DNA from: Anaerolineales bacterium
GTDB taxonomy: Bacteria; Chloroflexota; Anaerolineae; Anaerolineales; Villigracilaceae
Length of the DNA stretch: 64,000 nucleotides
Assembly: GCA_016789305.1 (NCBI GenBank)
Contig: JAEURJ010000023.1
Span: 558,001 to 622,000 of the forward strand
Direction of reading: 5' to 3'
The notes below the pieces were generated by a model. The model saw nothing but the letters and a program-made list of their open reading frames with translations. It was not told the DNA's origin and made no database searches. Below, piece by piece: positions 51,701-60,178 of the stretch (position 1 is its first letter; each line of letters begins with the position of its first letter). The position numbers were made by a program, and so were the translations under genes.

Positions 51701-52368
51701 CCAAAATAGGAACGGATCAACCCCCAGTTGAGTACAAGATCATAAATACCCACACCGAGCAACAGCAAACCGCTCAACACGTTGATCAAACGGGAGTAGG
51801 TTGCAAACACGCGCGTGATCCAGCGTTGTGCAGCGCCGGAGAGAAAAGACAAAACAAGCAAGGGAATGCCAAACCCCATTCCAAACCAAAAGAAAACATT
51901 TAACATCCCAAGCGCATCGCCGATGGTCAGGGAAAGCGCAAAGATACTCACCACCAGTGGACCGGAGCACGGCAACGCGATCGGTCCATACAGCAAACCG
52001 TAAACAAATGCATTCGCAAAGGGATGTGACAATAAGGGTATTTGGATCTGCGGAAATTTTTTAAACGGGTTGATATTGAATAACAACATCACGCCAAATA
52101 AAATAATGGTCAGGTCTGCGATGGGGATCACAACAGACAACGCCCGCCCCACGGAAATGGAAAGCAAGGCGATCACGCCGCCGAGGGCCAGCATCATGGT
52201 CAACACACCGAACAGGACGAAGAATCCCAGAAAATAGCGGGTATATTTTCCGTGTAGATTTTCCTGCCCGGCGCTGAGATAGGCAAGAAACCCCGGATAC
52301 AAGGGAAGGACACACGGACTGGTGGTCGCCAGCAATCCAATGGACAGGGATGTAAGGATCGTTTCCAT
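51697..52368 (-). CDS. CcdA-like membrane thiol reductant transporter
   Basis: A 223-residue protein with six membrane helices. The paired Cys motifs TTSPCVLPLYPGF (helix 1) and GPIALPCSGPL (helix 4) characterise CcdA/DsbD-beta proteins, which carry electrons from cytosolic thioredoxin to extracytoplasmic thiol proteins. It lies just downstream of a TlpA-like lipoprotein on the same strand, the expected partner. Confidence 0.92.
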   Translation of the reverse strand: METILTSLSIGLLATTSPCVLPLYPGFLAYLSAGQENLHGKYTRYFLGFFVLFGVLTMMLALGGVIALLSISVGRALSVVIPIADLTIILFGVMLLFNINPFKKFPQIQIPLLSHPFANAFVYGLLYGPIALPCSGPLVVSIFALSLTIGDALGMLNVFFWFGMGFGIPLLVLSFLSGAAQRWITRVFATYSRLINVLSGLLLLGVGIYDLVLNWGLIRSYFG

Positions 52369-52380
52369 AATGCTCCTAAT

Positions 52381-52413
52381 AATTGGCAGTCACTTTTGAA
52401 GTGACTGTCAATT
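52381..52413 (-). terminator. 15-bp hairpin between the tlpA-like and ccdA-like genes
   Basis: AATTGGCAGTCACTT (52381-52395) pairs with AAGTGACTGTCAATT (52399-52413) with one G-T pair across a 3-base loop. No clean U-tract follows, so it may attenuate or stabilise the transcript within the operon. Confidence 0.6.
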
Positions 52414-52424
52414 ATATTCTTGAA

Positions 52425-53093
52425 CTACATGCTTTCATCCAAAAATGGCTGGATGAATTTCAATAGATCCTCTGCGCTCTTGAACCCAAACGGCATGGGG
52501 TGTGCCATTCCATGACGGTCGATCACCAGGATCGGCGTGGAAGGCGGGTTGAGAAATTGATCGCCATGCAGGGACGCGATCTCACGTGACACATCCGCCG
52601 GGGAAACTGCATAGAGCCAGTTGAAATCCTTCGCTTCAATATAATCTTTCAATTGGGCTTCATTTTCATTTGGATCAATATCCAGCCCAATGCTGACGAA
52701 ATCATCGCGCTGCCCAAGGTTTTCATGCAGGGCTTTTACCTCTCCCTGCTGTTTGAGACAATTAGAACACCAAACGGCCATGGTCTCCACCAAAATCACT
52801 TTGCCTTTCAACGATTCAATGGAAAACGCCTGCCCGGTTCTGGCATCGTTCAAAGAAATGGAATACCATGCCGGGCTTTCCATCATGGCGTCGTCCATCA
52901 TGGCTTCCGGTGTTGCGGTTTCGTCGTGCATCATGGCTTCCCCGGTTGGGGTTTCTTTCGCCATCATCGCATCGGCTGTGGGAGTCTCTTTCTCCATCAT
53001 GGCCTCCGTGGCCGTCGCAGACGAAGATCCACATGCTGAAGTGATCAGCGCAAGTATGGCTAGTGTGGAAAATAACAGGGTCTTGATTTTCAT
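52425..53093 (-). CDS. TlpA/ResA-like thioredoxin lipoprotein with Met-rich repeats
   Basis: A 222-residue lipoprotein (lipobox LITSAC, Cys near residue 21). Residues about 27-72 hold four imperfect 11-residue units of the form EAMMEKETPTA, rich in Met, Glu and Thr, encoded by near-identical 33-base DNA repeats. A thioredoxin-fold domain follows, with the redox motif WCSNC near 107-111 and a cis-Pro segment PPSTPIL. The ATG at 53093 has GGAGAA upstream. It is likely reduced by the adjacent CcdA. The Met repeats could bind copper or serve as a sacrificial oxidant sink; that is inference. Confidence 0.88.
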   Translation of the reverse strand: MKIKTLLFSTLAILALITSACGSSSATATEAMMEKETPTADAMMAKETPTGEAMMHDETATPEAMMDDAMMESPAWYSISLNDARTGQAFSIESLKGKVILVETMAVWCSNCLKQQGEVKALHENLGQRDDFVSIGLDIDPNENEAQLKDYIEAKDFNWLYAVSPADVSREIASLHGDQFLNPPSTPILVIDRHGMAHPMPFGFKSAEDLLKFIQPFLDESM

Positions 53094-53235
53094 TTTGAAC
53101 TTTTCTCCTTTATTGAGTTGATTGCCCTCAGAATAGCTGTTCATGCTTACAAAAAGCGTGCCATGAGATTACGAAAGAATGAACGTTGGAATATTCCGTA
53201 AGGATTTATTAATACCTTCCCCCTGAGAATCAAGT

Positions 53236-53940
53236 ATGATTCAACGTATGAATGAAAAACAGATCCTCATTGTGGAGGATGAACCCAGCCTCGCGGAAGT
53301 GACCGGCTTGTATTTAAAACGCGCCGGGTTCCAGGTACAGTTCGCCTATGACGGCAAGCAAGCCATGGCGATTCTTGAAAAACAAATTCCCGATTTCGTT
53401 ATCATGGACATCATGCTTCCCGAAATTGACGGTATCTCTCTCACGCGCTGGCTGCGGGACCGTTCGGATGTGCCGATCATCATGGTCACTGCACGGCGCG
53501 AGGAAGTGGACCGCATCTCCGGGCTGGAAATGGGCGCGGACGATTACGTCGTCAAGCCGTTCAGCCCGCAGGAGTTGGTCAGCCGGGTGCGGGCGGTGTT
53601 GCGGCGTATGGGACGGGATCAGGCAGAGGCGGAGTCTGAGCGGGCCTTGTCGTTTGAATCAATTTCAATTGATCCACGCACACGAGTCGTCACGGTCAAA
53701 GAATCCGTTGTTGATTTGACCGCAAAAGAATTTGACATGTTATATCTGCTGGCCCGTCATCCGAAACAAGTCTTCACGCGCGATCAATTATTGGAGCGTG
53801 TGTGGGGCGGCGCGGAATACATCGACCCCGGCACCGTGACCGTGCATGTTCGCCGCCTGCGTGAAAAAATCGAAACCGACCCGTCGAAACCAAAACATTT
53901 ATTGACCGTGTGGGGCGTGGGATACAAATTCGAAGCATGA
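53236..53940 (+). CDS. OmpR-family response regulator
   Basis: A 234-residue regulator. The receiver domain has EDEP, phospho-Asp in FVIMDIMLPEIDG near residue 57 and DYVVKPFSPQEL near 104-115. The winged-helix domain has DQLLERVWGGAEYIDPGTV near 185-203. It is divergent from the TlpA-like gene and overlaps its kinase (ATGA). An alternative start lies 12 bases downstream; neither has a strong ribosome site. It probably controls the flanking thiol-redox genes. Confidence 0.93.
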   Translation: MIQRMNEKQILIVEDEPSLAEVTGLYLKRAGFQVQFAYDGKQAMAILEKQIPDFVIMDIMLPEIDGISLTRWLRDRSDVPIIMVTARREEVDRISGLEMGADDYVVKPFSPQELVSRVRAVLRRMGRDQAEAESERALSFESISIDPRTRVVTVKESVVDLTAKEFDMLYLLARHPKQVFTRDQLLERVWGGAEYIDPGTVTVHVRRLREKIETDPSKPKHLLTVWGVGYKFEA

Positions 53941-55154
53941 AATCTTTAACTGCGCGTTTCATTTTGGGCGTTCTATTAATTGTTGCGCTCTCGTTGGGAG
54001 TCTTCATCCTCTTGATGTCGCCGCCATTGAGCGACCTGCGGTTGATGGCAATGTTCCTCGGCATCACAGCGCTGGTCTCAGCATTGGTTGGATACAGTGC
54101 CTACAAATTAGGCTGGTTGAATCTTTCACCGACGTTACGCTGGTCCCTGCTGGGCGGATATGCGCTTTCAAGTCTGCTGACATTTTTCAACGTGTGGTTC
54201 TCTGCGCAGATGATGTTTGCCAGCAAACACGATTTGCTGCTTGCCATTGTGCTTCTCTTCTTTGCCGGTGGCATGGCGATGGCTCTTGGATATTTTCTTT
54301 CCAGCACCATCACAGATCGCATTCATCTGCTCAAAGGCGCAGCGGAAAAACTTGCGGAGGGAGATCTGAAAACGCGCGTGCCCGTGGACGGGCGCGATGA
54401 AGTGGCCGCACTTGCTCACACCTTTAATCAAATGGCCGAACAGCTCGAAGCCGTGGACAAAAAACAACGCGAACTCGAACGCATGCGCGCCGATCTGATC
54501 GCGTGGGTGGGACACGATCTGCAAACGCCGCTGGCTTCGGTGCGCGCGATCCTTGAAGCGTTGGAAGATGGAATGGTGGATGACCCTGATACGGTCAAAC
54601 GATATTTAAATACCGCGCAGCGCGATGTGCGTTCGCTTTCCGTGCTGATCGACGATCTATTTCAAATGGCACAACTCAACACCGGCGGCATCCCTTTGGA
54701 TCGTGCGCCTTCCTCGCTTGCCGATCTCATTTCAGACACGCTTGAATCTTTTTCAGAGCTTGCTTCGCGCCAGGGAGTCAAACTCGAAGGCAGTGTCGAT
54801 TCAAATGTCGATCCGGTACAAATGGATACGCAGCGCATCGGACGCGTATTAAATAATTTGGTGGGCAATGCATTGCGTCACACCCCGAGTCAAGGTGAGG
54901 TAAAAGTCATCGCGCGGCGAACAAGCAACGGTGTGGAAGTGACCGTTTCCGATTCAGGCGAAGGAATCCGTGCTGAGGATCTCCCTCGTGTCTTTGAAAG
55001 TTTTTATCGCGGAGAAAAATCCCGCAGCCGTTCGACGGGCGGTGCAGGCCTGGGGCTTGCCATTTCACGCGGCATCATCCATGCACATGGCGGCGAGATC
55101 AGCGTACAAAGCCAGGCCGGCCGCGGCAGTCAATTCATTTTCACCCTGCCTTAA
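53937..55154 (+). CDS. HAMP-containing sensor histidine kinase
   Basis: A 405-residue kinase with several N-terminal membrane helices (about residues 7-130). A HAMP domain (about 135-185, AAEKLAEGDLKTRVPVDGRDE) is followed by HisKA with AWVGHDLQTPLASVRAIL (His near 202) and an HATPase domain with NNLVGNALRHTP and GGAGLGLAISRGI. There is no large external sensor, so signals are probably read within the membrane. The start overlaps the regulator stop by ATGA. Confidence 0.93.
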   Translation: MKSLTARFILGVLLIVALSLGVFILLMSPPLSDLRLMAMFLGITALVSALVGYSAYKLGWLNLSPTLRWSLLGGYALSSLLTFFNVWFSAQMMFASKHDLLLAIVLLFFAGGMAMALGYFLSSTITDRIHLLKGAAEKLAEGDLKTRVPVDGRDEVAALAHTFNQMAEQLEAVDKKQRELERMRADLIAWVGHDLQTPLASVRAILEALEDGMVDDPDTVKRYLNTAQRDVRSLSVLIDDLFQMAQLNTGGIPLDRAPSSLADLISDTLESFSELASRQGVKLEGSVDSNVDPVQMDTQRIGRVLNNLVGNALRHTPSQGEVKVIARRTSNGVEVTVSDSGEGIRAEDLPRVFESFYRGEKSRSRSTGGAGLGLAISRGIIHAHGGEISVQSQAGRGSQFIFTLP

Positions 55155-55227
55155 CAAAACTCTCAGGCGTGCGTAATCTTTTCGTAAGGAAGTTTTCCTA
55201 CAATGGGAACATCTGATGAGGTATCTT

Positions 55228-55779
55228 ATGAAAAGATTTTTAACTGGATTTTTATTGCTGTTGATGACCGCCTGCGCCGCATCGACTCAATCCTCCGAAT
55301 CTGTCATGCCGAAAATGGAACCCGCTTCACTGCCCGACCTCGGGCCTGCTCCTGAACTAACCAACACCACCTGGCTGAACGTGGACTCACCCCTGCGCCT
55401 CGCAGACCTGCGCGGAAAAGTAGTGGCCCTGGAAATGTGGACCTTTGGCTGCATCAATTGTCAGCATGTAATGCCTTCGTTGAAAACATGGGACCAAACC
55501 TACCGCGATCAGGGATTGGTCATCATCGGCAATCATTATCCCGAGTTTTCATTTGAAGAAGATTTATCCAATTTACAAAATGCTGTTGCAGAATATGAGA
55601 TCCAATATGCTGTTGCACAGGATAACGACGGTGCTACCTGGAAGGCGTACAAAAATCAATATTGGCCCGCGTTATATTTGATCGATAAAAAAGGACACCT
55701 CCGCTACGTCCACATTGGTGAAGGCGGATATCAAAAGACGGAAGAGGCCATTCAGGCCTTGCTGGCTGAAACTTATTGA
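55228..55779 (+). CDS. TlpA-like thioredoxin lipoprotein
   Basis: A 183-residue lipoprotein (lipobox LLMTAC, Cys near residue 16). A thioredoxin-fold domain has the redox motif FGCINCQHVMPS near 72-83 and a cis-Pro-type segment QYWPALYLID. It resembles cell-wall redox proteins of the DipZ C-terminal type. The ATG at 55228 has GAGG 7 bases upstream. Located between the two-component system and MsrP. Confidence 0.87.
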   Translation: MKRFLTGFLLLLMTACAASTQSSESVMPKMEPASLPDLGPAPELTNTTWLNVDSPLRLADLRGKVVALEMWTFGCINCQHVMPSLKTWDQTYRDQGLVIIGNHYPEFSFEEDLSNLQNAVAEYEIQYAVAQDNDGATWKAYKNQYWPALYLIDKKGHLRYVHIGEGGYQKTEEAIQALLAETY

Positions 55780-55852
55780 GGTTCTATCGAGAGCTGAACC
55801 CCCGATAGAGCAAGATCAGAGAAAAACATTATCAATTCAAAGGAGAGAAACA

Positions 55853-56821
55853 ATGAGCAATCCATTTAAATCCGTACCGATCCGTTCGTATGAAATTACC
55901 CCAAAGGATGTGTATTTTTCACGCCGCGATTTTATCAAGGCAGCCGGTGTGGTGGCAGGCAGCGTGGCGCTCGCCTCGTGCGCACCCAATGCCGGTGAAC
56001 CCTCAGAAGCCACAGTTGCCGCAGAAAACCCTGTGACAATTTCCGGGAAAACGACTGACGAACTCGGCGATCCCCTAAATTCATTTCAAGATATTACGAA
56101 CTACAACAACTATTACGAATTCACCACGGATAAGGAGGGAGTTGCGCCATTATCCCAGGGCTTTACCCCCAAACCCTGGAGTGTTGAAGTCAGCGGCATG
56201 GTCAAGAAACCGAAGATCTATGCCTTTGAAGACCTTCTCAAGAATTTCACGCAGGAGGAGCGCATTTATCGCCTGCGATGTGTGGAGGCATGGAGCATGG
56301 TCATCCCATGGACCGGGTTCACACTTGCCAGCCTGCTCAATGAAGTGGAGCCTACCTCCGATGCAAAATATGTCCGCTTTGAAACCGTGATGCGTCCCGA
56401 AGAAATGAAGGGACAAGGTAGTCCGTTCTATCCGTGGCCCTACCAGGAAGGGCTGCGCCTCGACGAAGCGATGAATGATCTCACCCTGCTTGCTACAGGC
56501 CTGTATGGAGAAGATATGCCCAATCAAAACGGTGCACCGATCCGCCTCGTGGTCCCGTGGAAGTACGGATTCAAATCCATCAAGTCTATTGTCAAGATCG
56601 AGCTGACAGACAAGCAACCCGAAACACTTTGGAATACGACCGCTCCCAATGAATACGGGTTTTATTCCAACGTCAACCCGGCTGTGGATCATCCCCGCTG
56701 GTCACAAGCCAGTGAACGCCGCATCGGTGAATTAAGCCGCCGCGCAACCCTGCCATTCAACGGGTATGGCGATCAGGTCGCCTCACTGTATGAAGGCATG
56801 GACCTTAGTGTCCATTACTAA
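55853..56821 (+). CDS. msrP: Protein-methionine-sulfoxide reductase catalytic subunit MsrP
   Basis: A 322-residue molybdopterin enzyme (YedY family) that repairs oxidised Met in envelope proteins. A Tat signal with SRRDFIKAAG near residues 22-31 is followed by an Ala-rich stretch and ASCAP. The molybdenum-ligand Cys lies in YRLRCVEAWSMV near 139-150, and the family segment VVPWKYGFKSIKSI is near 234-247. AAGGAGAGAAAC precedes the ATG. The partner MsrQ follows. Confidence 0.94.
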   Translation: MSNPFKSVPIRSYEITPKDVYFSRRDFIKAAGVVAGSVALASCAPNAGEPSEATVAAENPVTISGKTTDELGDPLNSFQDITNYNNYYEFTTDKEGVAPLSQGFTPKPWSVEVSGMVKKPKIYAFEDLLKNFTQEERIYRLRCVEAWSMVIPWTGFTLASLLNEVEPTSDAKYVRFETVMRPEEMKGQGSPFYPWPYQEGLRLDEAMNDLTLLATGLYGEDMPNQNGAPIRLVVPWKYGFKSIKSIVKIELTDKQPETLWNTTAPNEYGFYSNVNPAVDHPRWSQASERRIGELSRRATLPFNGYGDQVASLYEGMDLSVHY

Positions 56822-56871
56822 ATAAAAACTGCCCTGCTGGGAACCCCAACAGGGCAGTAAAATGTTACTTC

Positions 56872-57522
56872 ATGAACAAACCACGCTTCACACCCCTTCA
56901 GATCGCCATGCATATCTATGCATGGTCTGTCATTATCATTTTACTTTTCAAATTTTTTACCAATGGTTTTTCCGCAAACCCCATTCAAGATTTGGAACGT
57001 GCCACAGGCCGTCATGCCATCACCATGTTGGTGCTCTCGCTCGCCTGCACCCCTCTAAATACAGTCTTCAAATGGAGTGAACCGCTCAAACGCCGTCGCG
57101 CGCTGGGCTTGTATGCTTTGTTTTATGCAACCATTCACTTCATTATTTATCTTGATCTCGATTACGGTCTGGCATGGAATTTGATCATTCCAGAGGTGCT
57201 TCAGAAGCCGCGGCTGATCGTCGGGTTTCTTGCGCTCCTTTTGATGATTCCGCTGGGCATTACTTCCTTCGATATCTGGAAGCAGCGCCTTGGAAAAAAC
57301 TGGAAGCAACTTCACAAGATCATATATTGGATTGCGCCATTGGCCGTCCTGCACTATGTGTGGAGCAAAAAGGGGAACCTTCTCTCCCTTCAAGGGGAGG
57401 TATTAAAGCCCGCGCTTTATGGGCTGGCTGTGATCATCTTCCTGATTCTGAGACTCCCCGCGATTCGAAAAGCCTTCGCTTCTTTCTCGCTCCGAAGGCG
57501 GCTTCCGTCCGAAAAGCAGTAG
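56872..57522 (+). CDS. msrQ: Heme-binding membrane subunit MsrQ
   Basis: A 216-residue ferric-reductase-like protein (YedZ) with about six helices that passes electrons to MsrP. TGRHAITMLVLSLACTPL near residues 46-63 and WKQLHKIIYWIAPLAVLHY near 144-162 carry the heme-ligand His residues. An ACTGCCCTG/CAGGGCAGT hairpin lies between msrP and this gene, and no strong ribosome site was seen before the ATG. Confidence 0.92.
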   Translation: MNKPRFTPLQIAMHIYAWSVIIILLFKFFTNGFSANPIQDLERATGRHAITMLVLSLACTPLNTVFKWSEPLKRRRALGLYALFYATIHFIIYLDLDYGLAWNLIIPEVLQKPRLIVGFLALLLMIPLGITSFDIWKQRLGKNWKQLHKIIYWIAPLAVLHYVWSKKGNLLSLQGEVLKPALYGLAVIIFLILRLPAIRKAFASFSLRRRLPSEKQ

Positions 57523-57547
57523 GGGCACAGCGACGCTGTACCCCTAC
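57519..57547. repeat. Short palindromic repeat at the 3' end of msrQ
   Basis: GTAGGGG-C-ACAGCG-A-CGCTGT-A-CCCCTAC forms a 13-bp stem with a single internal mismatch. It includes the msrQ stop and lies between convergent genes. It has the look of a dispersed REP-like intergenic palindrome and may also end transcription. Confidence 0.55.
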
Positions 57548-57552
57548 CTTAT

Positions 57553-57780
57553 TTAAAATATCCCGCGAAGGAATATCAACAAACCGATGAATGCGAGCGG
57601 AACGCCTACAATTGCGCCCACGATCGTCAGGCTGACGATCACGCCCACGATCATGAATACGATCCCGAGCACCATGGCCACAAATCTGCCGGTAAATTCG
57701 ACAATGCCTGCGATCAACTTCCACAAGGCGACGAAGGGCCATAAGTACCAGGGAATATGAGATTTTGAATGAGTTGTCAT
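57553..57780 (-). CDS. Small two-helix membrane protein
   Basis: A 75-residue protein with two long hydrophobic segments (about residues 10-50 and 52-72) rich in Val, Ile and Gly. GGAGG precedes the ATG at 57780 by 5 bases; a longer frame upstream lacks this. No recognised family. Convergent with msrQ. Confidence 0.65.
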   Translation of the reverse strand: MTTHSKSHIPWYLWPFVALWKLIAGIVEFTGRFVAMVLGIVFMIVGVIVSLTIVGAIVGVPLAFIGLLIFLRGIF

Positions 57781-57865
57781 GAGTGCCTCCTGAATAGATG
57801 TATGAAATATACGGCCTTCTTCAAAAAAGGATGCATTAACAGGAAATAAGTACTCTCGCAAAATA

Positions 57866-57892
57866 ATTTTGGAAGGGCTATAATTCCAAAAT
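57866..57892. promoter_or_regulatory. Inverted repeat around the -10 box of the DsbA-like gene
   Basis: ATTTTGGAA (57866-57874) and TTCCAAAAT (57884-57892) form a perfect 9-bp inverted repeat bracketing TATAAT (57879-57884). The box ends 6 bases before the ATG, so the mRNA is probably leaderless. The repeat is well placed as a repressor operator. Confidence 0.55.
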
Positions 57893-58724
57893 GGCTACCA
57901 AAACTAAAAAATCCGAACCAATTGTTTTAGAAGAAGAGGTGCAAGTGATCGAAGAGCCGAAAGACTCGGAAGATTTCATCACCTTCAAGCGCAGTCACTT
58001 TTATTCTGTGCTCGTCGTGCTGGCTTTCGCTGTTGGGGTGCTGGTCGGCTTCGTTGCCTGGGGACGCGGCAGCAGTGCGGTCGCTGTAAATCCGCAGGCT
58101 GCCGCAGGGAATGTTGCGCAAGGCGGGGCGGATGTGATCGCTTCGCCGGCACCGCCGCAATACGTCCGCTATGATATTCCCACGGAGGGCTACCCAAGCC
58201 TCGGCCCGGCCGATGCGCCGATCACCATCGTGGAATTCAGCGATTACCAGTGTCCCTTCTGCAGCCGCTTCCATGATGAAACTTATCAGGCATTGCTGGA
58301 TGCATACCCGGGTCAGATCCGTTTTGTTTATCGCAACCTGCCTCTTGGCTTCCACCAGAACGCGCAAATGTCTGCGGAAGCTGCGCTGTGCGCTGGAGAC
58401 CAGGATAAATATTGGGAAATGCATGAAGTTCTGTTTGCCAATCAAGCCTCTTTGAACAATCCGGAAGGCACAACCCTTGAGCAGGTGACTTACAATGAAT
58501 ATGCCCAGGGACTTGGATTGGATGTCACTGCTTTCGAAGACTGCATGACCACGCATAAATTCGCTCAATTCATCAAGGATGACATGGCGTTCTCAACGGA
58601 TCTCGGCGTGCAATCGACGCCCACCTTCTTCATCAACGGTCTCGCCATTGTGGGTGCACAACCGCTTTCGAACTTCAAGCAGTTGATCGACAAGGAACTG
58701 GCTGGGGAAATCCCAGAATCGTAA
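57891..58724 (+). CDS. Membrane-anchored DsbA-like thiol oxidoreductase
   Basis: A 277-residue protein. A cytosolic acidic tail and one membrane helix (about residues 36-56) precede an external DsbA-like domain (about 95-270). The redox motif SDYQCPFCSRFH lies near 118-129 and the cis-Pro loop STPTFFINGL near 239-248. It forms or exchanges disulfides in secreted proteins. Gene starts beneath an inverted repeat and a close -10 box. Confidence 0.92.
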   Translation: MATKTKKSEPIVLEEEVQVIEEPKDSEDFITFKRSHFYSVLVVLAFAVGVLVGFVAWGRGSSAVAVNPQAAAGNVAQGGADVIASPAPPQYVRYDIPTEGYPSLGPADAPITIVEFSDYQCPFCSRFHDETYQALLDAYPGQIRFVYRNLPLGFHQNAQMSAEAALCAGDQDKYWEMHEVLFANQASLNNPEGTTLEQVTYNEYAQGLGLDVTAFEDCMTTHKFAQFIKDDMAFSTDLGVQSTPTFFINGLAIVGAQPLSNFKQLIDKELAGEIPES

Positions 58725-58728
58725 TCCT

Positions 58729-58764
58729 TCAGGGCTGGTGCAATGCACCAGCCCTGATTTTTTT
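58729..58764 (+). terminator. Intrinsic terminator of the DsbA-like gene
   Basis: TCAGGGCTGGTGC and GCACCAGCCCTGA form a 13-bp stem with a 3-base AAT loop followed by T7, just after the stop. Confidence 0.95.
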
Positions 58765-58902
58765 ACCACCCGATAATTCCTCCGCCAGCTCGTGGAAAGG
58801 ATGCCTGATTTATTAAGGTTAATAAATTTTATGGAATGAAAAACCTTTGGTATCATACGCTCGATTGACCTTGAAAGATCATTTTGTTGATGCGAGGAAT
58901 GC

Positions 58903-59568
58903 ATGAAAAAATTTGTGGCGATTGCAGGGAACATCGGTGTGGGGAAATCAACCCTCGTTAAAATGCTGTGCGACCAAATGGAATGGGATCCATTTTACGA
59001 ACCCGTCACTGAAAACCCCTATCTCTCCGACTTTTATCACAACATGTCCGCCTGGGCGTTCCACTCGCAGGTGTTCTTTCTGACCCATCGCCTGCGCTCG
59101 CATTTCAACCTTGCACAGCATCCTCATTCCGTGGTTCAGGATCGCAGTGTATACGAAGACGCTGAAATATTCGCCAGAAATCTTTATCGCCAGGGCAATA
59201 TCACGGACCGTGATTATCAGACCTATCGCGAATTGTATGAAACCGCAGTGCAGTTCCTGCCGCCGCCCGATCTTGTGATCTACCTGCGCGCTTCGGTGGA
59301 TACTTTGATGAATCGCATCGACTCCCGTGGACGTGAATACGAGCGCAAGATCTCTCCTGAATACCTGCAAAACTTGAACGACTTGTACGAATCATGGATC
59401 GAGAACTTTACACTCTGCCCCGTGCTGGCCGTCCCGGCCGACGACCTGGATTACGTGGCCCACACCGGCCACTTGAGGCTGATCGTTTCCAAGGTCGACG
59501 AAAAGTTGACCGGCAAAGAGGAAGTGGTCTTTGAAGCTGAGGAAGTGGCACGCGCCGCTGAGGATTAA
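58903..59568 (+). CDS. Deoxynucleoside kinase (dGK/dAK-like)
   Basis: A 221-residue salvage kinase that phosphorylates deoxynucleosides. The P-loop AGNIGVGKSTL is at residues 8-18. The DRS motif in VVQDRSVYEDAEIF near 81-94 binds substrate. The lid region with RIDSRGREYERKI is near 146-158. GAGGAATGC precedes the ATG. Base specificity cannot be read from the sequence alone. Confidence 0.92.
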   Translation: MKKFVAIAGNIGVGKSTLVKMLCDQMEWDPFYEPVTENPYLSDFYHNMSAWAFHSQVFFLTHRLRSHFNLAQHPHSVVQDRSVYEDAEIFARNLYRQGNITDRDYQTYRELYETAVQFLPPPDLVIYLRASVDTLMNRIDSRGREYERKISPEYLQNLNDLYESWIENFTLCPVLAVPADDLDYVAHTGHLRLIVSKVDEKLTGKEEVVFEAEEVARAAED

Positions 59569-59570
59569 AC

Positions 59571-59598
59571 AAAAGAGCGCCTGATGGCGCTCTTTTTA
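59571..59598. terminator. Intrinsic terminator after the deoxynucleoside kinase gene
   Basis: AAAAGAGCGCC and GGCGCTCTTTT form an 11-bp stem with a TGAT loop, flanked by A and T runs. It lies between convergent genes and can act both ways. Confidence 0.92.
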
Positions 59599-59604
59599 TT
59601 TGGA

Positions 59605-59895
59605 TCATTTTTTTTCGATCAACTTCAGTGTGAATTTCGTTTTCTTGTTCCCTTTCAGGACAGTGACTTTTCCCTGAATATCCACCCTGGCTCCATCCTG
59701 GATCACGATATCTCCACGCACTTCCACATCCGCATTCCTGCCAAAAGTTACATTGGCCCCTTTACCGATCGTGAGGGTGGGTTCATCCGTGATCAATTGG
59801 AAGAGACTGCTGCAATGGCTGCAACGGACGCGCTGTTTGCCGGCATCCTCAAAATTAGTGGACCCGCACTGGGTGCATTCATAGGTTTCCATCAT
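59605..59895 (-). CDS. Zinc-ribbon protein with bactofilin-like beta repeats
   Basis: A 96-residue protein. The N-terminal zinc ribbon YECTQCGSTNF...VRCSHCSSLF (four Cys, residues about 7-31) is followed by short beta-strand repeats (ADVEVRGDIVIQDGARVDIQG) like those of bactofilin/polymer-forming proteins. The start overlaps the preceding Cys-rich gene by 17 bases. A second ATG follows immediately. Function unknown. Confidence 0.68.
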   Translation of the reverse strand: MMETYECTQCGSTNFEDAGKQRVRCSHCSSLFQLITDEPTLTIGKGANVTFGRNADVEVRGDIVIQDGARVDIQGKVTVLKGNKKTKFTLKLIEKK

Positions 59896-60148
59896 TAATC
59901 CCCCGATTCACAGGGTTTTCTTCGCTTAACGGATTTGGATGGGGATAACAACAAAGCAATATATCCATGTAATTCACGCCGCAGAAGTACGGACATAGGG
60001 AAATATTCTTGACCGCGCATTTGTGATCCTGCGTCTCTTCCGCTTCATTCCACGGGCATGTATCCTGGTGCCACAGGATCTTGTCTTTGGGGGTCGCCAT
60101 GTCGATATCCATGTTGGCTCCCTTAAGTTCCTTGATCAACGGATTCAT
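59879..60148 (-). CDS. Small Cys-rich protein of unknown function
   Basis: An 89-residue protein with seven Cys residues, including DTCPWNE, KCAVKN, SLCPYFCG and LLCCYP, a spacing that suggests a metal or iron-sulfur site. AAAGGA lies before the ATG at 60148. Co-directional with the diguanylate cyclase upstream (30 bases) and the zinc-ribbon gene downstream (overlapping). No family is recognised. Confidence 0.6.
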   Translation of the reverse strand: MNPLIKELKGANMDIDMATPKDKILWHQDTCPWNEAEETQDHKCAVKNISLCPYFCGVNYMDILLCCYPHPNPLSEENPVNRGINDGNL

Positions 60149-60178
60149 CTTTTATTCCTTTGCAATGCCTCGTCTTTT

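Noticed and set aside
57927..58568. 213-codon minus-strand frame opposite the DsbA-like gene
   Set aside because: Antisense to conserved CPFC and cis-Pro regions; no ribosome site.
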